Positions 13,341 to 17,264 of a DNA stretch of 17,264 bases are shown piece by piece. How positions within the stretch are numbered: the stretch's first letter is position 1; the number at the start of each line of letters is the position of its first letter. Below the pieces are notes generated by a model. It saw nothing but the letters and a program-made list of their open reading frames with translations. It was not told the DNA's origin and made no database searches. Location: the NCBI GenBank assembly GCA_945874095.1, contig CAMCFM010000026.1, positions 1-17,264 of the forward strand. Direction: 5' to 3'. The translations under genes were made by a program, and so were the position numbers. The DNA comes from Candidatus Kuenenia stuttgartensis. Lineage in GTDB: Bacteria > Planctomycetota > Planctomycetia > Isosphaerales > Isosphaeraceae.

Positions 13341-15323
13341 ATGACACATTCTGCCTGGCTCGTACCCACACTCCCGCTCATCGCCAGCCTTGTCACGGCC
13401 TTGTTCGGTCGCAGACTTGGTGAAAAGGCCCACTGGCCGATCGTCATCGGCATTGGCTCAGCCTTTCTCGTCTCCCTTGGCGTCTTGTTTGGCTTGGATC
13501 ACCCTGAGAAAATTCACCTCGCTGAGTGGATCCATGTCGGATCACTGAACGTTCCTCTTGAATTTCGGGTCGATGGCCTGACCGCCATGATGCTCCCGAT
13601 GGTCACCTTTATTGCCACTCTTGTCGCACTCTTCGCAGCCGGCTACATGGCAGGCGACCCTGGCTATACCAGATTCTTCTCAGTGGTTGGCCTGTTCGTT
13701 TTCTCCATGACCGGCCTTGTACTCTCCAACAACTACATCCTGACTTACGGCTTCTGGGAATGCGTTGGCGCATGCAGCTATCTCCTGATCGGCTTCTGGC
13801 ATGAAAAGCCATCGGCCGCTGCTGCCGCCAAAAAAGCATTTCTCGTCAATAGAGTCGGCGACCTTGGATTCGCAGTGGGCCTGTTCTGGCTCTGGACCGT
13901 CATACCAGATCATAATCTGGCCTACGAAAATGTTTTCGGAATGCTCAGCCAGATTAGCGAAATCGATCGACTCGGAATCGGGCTCCTCTTCTTCTGGGCC
14001 GCTACAGCAAAGTCTGCACAAGTTCCACTTTATGTCTGGTTGCCAGATGCGATGGAAGGCCCGACTCCTGTGTCGGCCCTGATTCACGCCGCAACTATGG
14101 TCACGGCTGGTGTTTATCTCATCGCACGCTCGACACCTCTGCTGGTCGGCATCGACACGATGGCACCGATCGTCGCAACTATCGGTTGCCTGACGGCCCT
14201 CATGGCTGGCTTCTATGCCTTGACTCAAACCGACCTTAAGCGAGTTCTGGCCTATTCCACGATCAGTCAGATTGGCTTCATGTTCATGGGCATTGGCAGC
14301 GGTGTGGGAAGCGTGGTTCAGTTTGCCGTTGTGGCAGGCATGTTCCACCTCTTTACGCACGCCTTCTTCAAAGCCCTGCTCTTTCTGGGTTCAGGCAGTG
14401 TGATGCACGCCATGGGCCACGTGATTGACATGCGACGATTCAGTGGCCTACGTCACCGAATGCCCATCACCTGCTGGACATTCCTGGTCGGCTCACTGGC
14501 ACTTGCCGGACTTCCTCCACTCTCAGGTTTCTGGAGCAAGGACGAAGTTCTGGCGGCCCTCTCACAAGCTTCACACGTTTCTGAGCACAACGGTAATCAT
14601 GGCGTGGCAACACTTTATAGCATGATTTACTGGGCGGCCCTCTTCACTGCGGGCATGACGGCCTTCTACACCTTCAGGGCCTTCTTTAAAACCTTCTTTG
14701 GACCCGAAAAGCTCCCCAGCCCTAACGATCCAGAAGCCGCTCATGACGACCACCACCATCATGGCGACGACCCTTACTTCGGTAAAGAGTCACCATACGT
14801 GATGACCCTTCCTCTGCAAATTCTGGCCGTCTGTGCCGTATTTGTGGGAATGGTTTTTGCTGAGCCGACCACAGGTTGGTTTGCCCACCTTGTCGAACAC
14901 TCGATTGGGTTCGAGCAGCTGCCACATGCTGAGGCTCATGGATTCGACTGGGTGACTGCTGTTCTTGGAACCACCTCTGGACTGATTGGTCTTGGACTGG
15001 CCTATGTTATGTATGCCAAGCCCTCGGAATTGCCAGCGAAAATCGCGAAAACTCTGAAGCCGTTGTACGATGCCTCGCTAAACAAACTCTGGGTTGATCA
15101 GATTTACTACGCTGTGTTCGTGGCTCCACTGCTTGCACTGGCACAGGTTTGCCGATATTTCGACACTTATGGTGTTGACGGTCTCGTGCGAACGGTCTCC
15201 CTGGTGCCTCGAAATATCGCAACTGGCCTGCTTCAGCGATTCCAGAACGGTGTGATTCAGGCCTATGCCGGGGTCGCTGCCCTGGTTGTTGTTGGCCTTC
15301 TGGTGATCTTGGTCCTCACTTGA
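13341..15323 (+). CDS. nuoL: NADH-quinone oxidoreductase subunit L
   Basis: NuoL is the distal antiporter-like proton pump and includes the long lateral helix that ties the membrane arm together. Key features: WECVGACSYLLIGFW with Glu140; AATAKSAQVPLYVWLPDAM with Lys224, followed by EGPTPVSALIHAATMVTAG; TQTDLKRVLAYSTISQIG; and HLFTHAFFKALLFLGSGSV. The 660-residue length is normal. A loop near 465-485 has five His (residues 468 and 471-474) beside several Asp. The C-terminal part with LNKLWVDQIYYAVF and a last helix is the lateral helix and anchor. AGG (13333-13335) lies five bases before the ATG, and the 18-base gap suggests coupling with nuoK. Confidence 0.96.
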   Translation: MTHSAWLVPTLPLIASLVTALFGRRLGEKAHWPIVIGIGSAFLVSLGVLFGLDHPEKIHLAEWIHVGSLNVPLEFRVDGLTAMMLPMVTFIATLVALFAAGYMAGDPGYTRFFSVVGLFVFSMTGLVLSNNYILTYGFWECVGACSYLLIGFWHEKPSAAAAAKKAFLVNRVGDLGFAVGLFWLWTVIPDHNLAYENVFGMLSQISEIDRLGIGLLFFWAATAKSAQVPLYVWLPDAMEGPTPVSALIHAATMVTAGVYLIARSTPLLVGIDTMAPIVATIGCLTALMAGFYALTQTDLKRVLAYSTISQIGFMFMGIGSGVGSVVQFAVVAGMFHLFTHAFFKALLFLGSGSVMHAMGHVIDMRRFSGLRHRMPITCWTFLVGSLALAGLPPLSGFWSKDEVLAALSQASHVSEHNGNHGVATLYSMIYWAALFTAGMTAFYTFRAFFKTFFGPEKLPSPNDPEAAHDDHHHHGDDPYFGKESPYVMTLPLQILAVCAVFVGMVFAEPTTGWFAHLVEHSIGFEQLPHAEAHGFDWVTAVLGTTSGLIGLGLAYVMYAKPSELPAKIAKTLKPLYDASLNKLWVDQIYYAVFVAPLLALAQVCRYFDTYGVDGLVRTVSLVPRNIATGLLQRFQNGVIQAYAGVAALVVVGLLVILVLT

Positions 15324-15440
15324 TCTCTAACGAACGAAGCGAAAGTTTCGAACGATAGTGTCAATCATTCCAAATCCATCTCGATACGACTTGCGGACAG
15401 ACGTTTCATCCAAAAAAGACGGGAACGGACCTAAACGACA

Positions 15441-17147
15441 ATGCCCTTACTGCTCATTCTGACCATCATGCTGCCGCTCGTGGGCGCAATCGTCCTCTTC
15501 GCCGGTCAGGCGAAGATGGACCGCGGCACGGCCCGAAACATTGCACTTGGTGTCGTTCTCGCCACTCTTGTTGTGGGCCTCCCACTCGTCTTCCAATTCG
15601 ACAACTCCGCATCGGGTCCCCAGTTTGCTTTCGGTAAAGCCGGCTCGTGGGGTTTGCCCTGGATCGGGACTCCGGATATCCGTCTCGCTTTCGGTCTCGA
15701 CGGCATCAGCATCGGCCTATTCGCCCTGACCAATCTGCTGATGGTCACAGCGGTGTGTTCCTCCTGGGAATCGATCAAAGAACGTGCCCCCCTGCACTAC
15801 GCCCTTCTCCTGTTTCTCCAGAGTGGACTACTGGGCTTGTTCGCAAGTCTTGATATCGTCCTGTTTTACATCTTCTTCGAATTCACCCTGATCCCGCTCT
15901 TCTTTCTCGTCGGTATCTTTGGTGGGCCAGAACGTCGCAGAGCCTCCGTCACACTCTTCATCTACACCGTTGTGGGTGGGATGCTCACGCTCATGGGATT
16001 GATACTGCTCGTAAGTCTGAACGCTCAATATGGTGCAGCCCACAAACTCTCTTTCTCGATTCCTGATATCACCGATAGCCTCCGTCAATTAAAATGGCAG
16101 CCATGGGCTTCTGAATCACTTATTGGCTGGCAGACACTGATCTTCCTTCTGTTGTTCGCTGGTTTTGCAATCAAGGTTCCGCTCTTTCCGTTTCACTCCT
16201 GGCTCCCACTGGCACACGTGGAAGCACCGACTGCTGGATCCATCCTTCTGGCTGGCGTACTCCTGAAAGTTGGCGGTTACGGAATCATTCGGTTCAACCT
16301 TGGGATGACCCCCATCGGAGCCAAAGTTCTCTTCCCTGCACTTGCCATACTGGCAGTCACTGGGGCTATTTATGGCGCTTTGGCGGCTTTGGCGCAAAAA
16401 GATATCAAACGTCTGGTCGCCTACAGTTCTGTCAGTCACATGGGCATCATTTGCCTTGGCCTGTTCGCCTTAAACTCCACAGGGATCGCCGGCGGAACGA
16501 TTCAGATGATCAATCACGGCCTCACCACAGGTGCCTTGTTTGCTTGTGTGGGCGTGATTTACGAACGATATCACACACGTGACATGTCGGCTCTTGGAGG
16601 TCTATGGAATCGGATGCCGAAATTGGCATTCTTTCTGATGGTCGCCTCGCTTGGTTCTATCGCCTTGCCGGGCATGAACGGATTCGTTGGTGAGTTTCCG
16701 ATTCTGGTCGGAATGTACTCCACCTCGCCTGTCGCCGGAATTCTGGCTGGTACCTCGATGATCCTTGGAGCGTTTTACACTCTTTGGATGATGCAACGAG
16801 TTCTCTTCGGGCCACTTCGCGAACCCGGCCATGGCCACGGCCCAGATCACGGTCATGCTGATTCTGCCCACGCACATTCGGATTCCCATGCCTCTCACGA
16901 CGACCACGGTCATCATGGAGAGAAGGCGATTCAGATCGATCCTCTCGGTTGGCACGAGGTGCTTGGACTGGCCCCGTTGATCGTCTTCATTTTCGTGATC
17001 GGCCTGAGACCATCACCATTCGTAAACCCGATCAATCCAGCAGTTGAGAAAATTGCTGCAGGCATGATCGACGTCAATGCCAAACCGTTGGCAGTGAAAG
17101 CCGCCGCACCTGCTTCGCAACCTTCAGCCAAGGCTTCAGCCCACTGA
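15441..17147 (+). CDS. nuoM: NADH-quinone oxidoreductase subunit M with a histidine-rich loop
   Basis: NuoM is the central antiporter-like proton pump. Visible motifs: LFYIFFEFTLIPLFFLVGIF with Glu147; FAIKVPLFPFHSWLPLAH with Lys245, followed by VEAPTAGSILLAGVLLKVGG; AQKDIKRLVAYSSVSHMG; and LPGMNGFVGEFPIL. The Asp common in WLPDAH is Leu257 here, a position that also varies in other families. Residues 464-492 form a loop with 11 His in 29 residues plus Asp, then a last helix. The tail (about 545-568) is Ala/Lys/Ser-rich. The 117-base gap after nuoL holds only a small palindrome, CGAAAGTTTCG, and no clear promoter. Confidence 0.96.
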   Translation: MPLLLILTIMLPLVGAIVLFAGQAKMDRGTARNIALGVVLATLVVGLPLVFQFDNSASGPQFAFGKAGSWGLPWIGTPDIRLAFGLDGISIGLFALTNLLMVTAVCSSWESIKERAPLHYALLLFLQSGLLGLFASLDIVLFYIFFEFTLIPLFFLVGIFGGPERRRASVTLFIYTVVGGMLTLMGLILLVSLNAQYGAAHKLSFSIPDITDSLRQLKWQPWASESLIGWQTLIFLLLFAGFAIKVPLFPFHSWLPLAHVEAPTAGSILLAGVLLKVGGYGIIRFNLGMTPIGAKVLFPALAILAVTGAIYGALAALAQKDIKRLVAYSSVSHMGIICLGLFALNSTGIAGGTIQMINHGLTTGALFACVGVIYERYHTRDMSALGGLWNRMPKLAFFLMVASLGSIALPGMNGFVGEFPILVGMYSTSPVAGILAGTSMILGAFYTLWMMQRVLFGPLREPGHGHGPDHGHADSAHAHSDSHASHDDHGHHGEKAIQIDPLGWHEVLGLAPLIVFIFVIGLRPSPFVNPINPAVEKIAAGMIDVNAKPLAVKAAAPASQPSAKASAH

Positions 17148-17223
17148 TTTGGGATCAAGCCTGACGTAAACTGATCTTTCATCACACCACACTCGACTGA
17201 ATTTTTCCGAGACTCAACGACCC

Positions 17224-17264
17224 ATGCCGACCACAGACGCCTATCAATCCACCGTGAGTTCGCT
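17224..17264 (+). CDS. nuoN: Start of NADH-quinone oxidoreductase subunit N (cut by window edge)
   Basis: An ATG at 17224 opens a frame that runs to the window end (MPTTDAYQSTVSS). These few residues are not diagnostic. The call rests on position: 76 bases after nuoM, same strand, and the expected last gene of the nuo order. The ribosome-binding site is weak (CGAGA near 17207). Confidence 0.55.
   Translation, partial: MPTTDAYQSTVSS

Noticed and set aside
15324..15440. Possible internal promoter or small RNA between nuoL and nuoM
   Set aside because: Only a short palindrome (CGAAAGTTTCG) is visible; no convincing promoter boxes or terminator.

Overview
The window holds an almost complete 14-gene operon for respiratory complex I (NADH:quinone oxidoreductase), nuoA to nuoM plus the first codons of nuoN, all on the + strand from about 3267 to the right edge. 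To its left are two exported-protein genes, also on the + strand, and a gene-free, repeat-rich stretch (1-613). The intergenic repeats with a GGGCTAGCGCCC core, the moderate GC content and the style of the Nuo proteins suggest a member of the Planctomycetota. That assignment is inference; no rRNA or other marker gene is present.

Region by region: 1-120 contains three short-loop hairpins, the first a near-perfect 25-bp stem at the very edge. 192-334 contains two direct copies and one inverted copy of a repeat, the last two able to fold together. 471-600 contains a possible promoter and a structured leader. 614-1927 encodes a probable lipoprotein cytochrome c with seven CXXCH haem-binding sites. 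2233-3099 encodes a secreted Ser/Arg-rich protein of unknown function. A clear intrinsic terminator (3187-3215) lies between that gene and nuoA, very close to the nuoA start, so it could end upstream transcription or act as an attenuator.

The nuo operon runs A-B-C-D-E-F-G-H-I-J-K-L-M-N, with separate C and D genes and the full NADH-input module (E, F, G). NuoE, NuoF and NuoG form the NADH dehydrogenase module, with FMN and a chain of Fe-S clusters. NuoB, C, D and I carry electrons to the quinone site formed with NuoH and NuoA. NuoH and NuoJ-N form the proton-pumping membrane arm. All the cluster ligands and membrane-arm charged residues I checked are present, so the complex should be functional.

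The departures from textbook subunits are the most interesting part. NuoG is short (574 residues) but retains the full set of N7 cluster cysteines. NuoJ has an extra N-terminal region with about two membrane helices. NuoK and NuoB have C-terminal tails. NuoL and especially NuoM carry histidine-rich loops. NuoD has substitutions in its signature motifs. I found no CRISPR array, transposase, defence system or RNA gene, and nothing that looks like a wholly new system.
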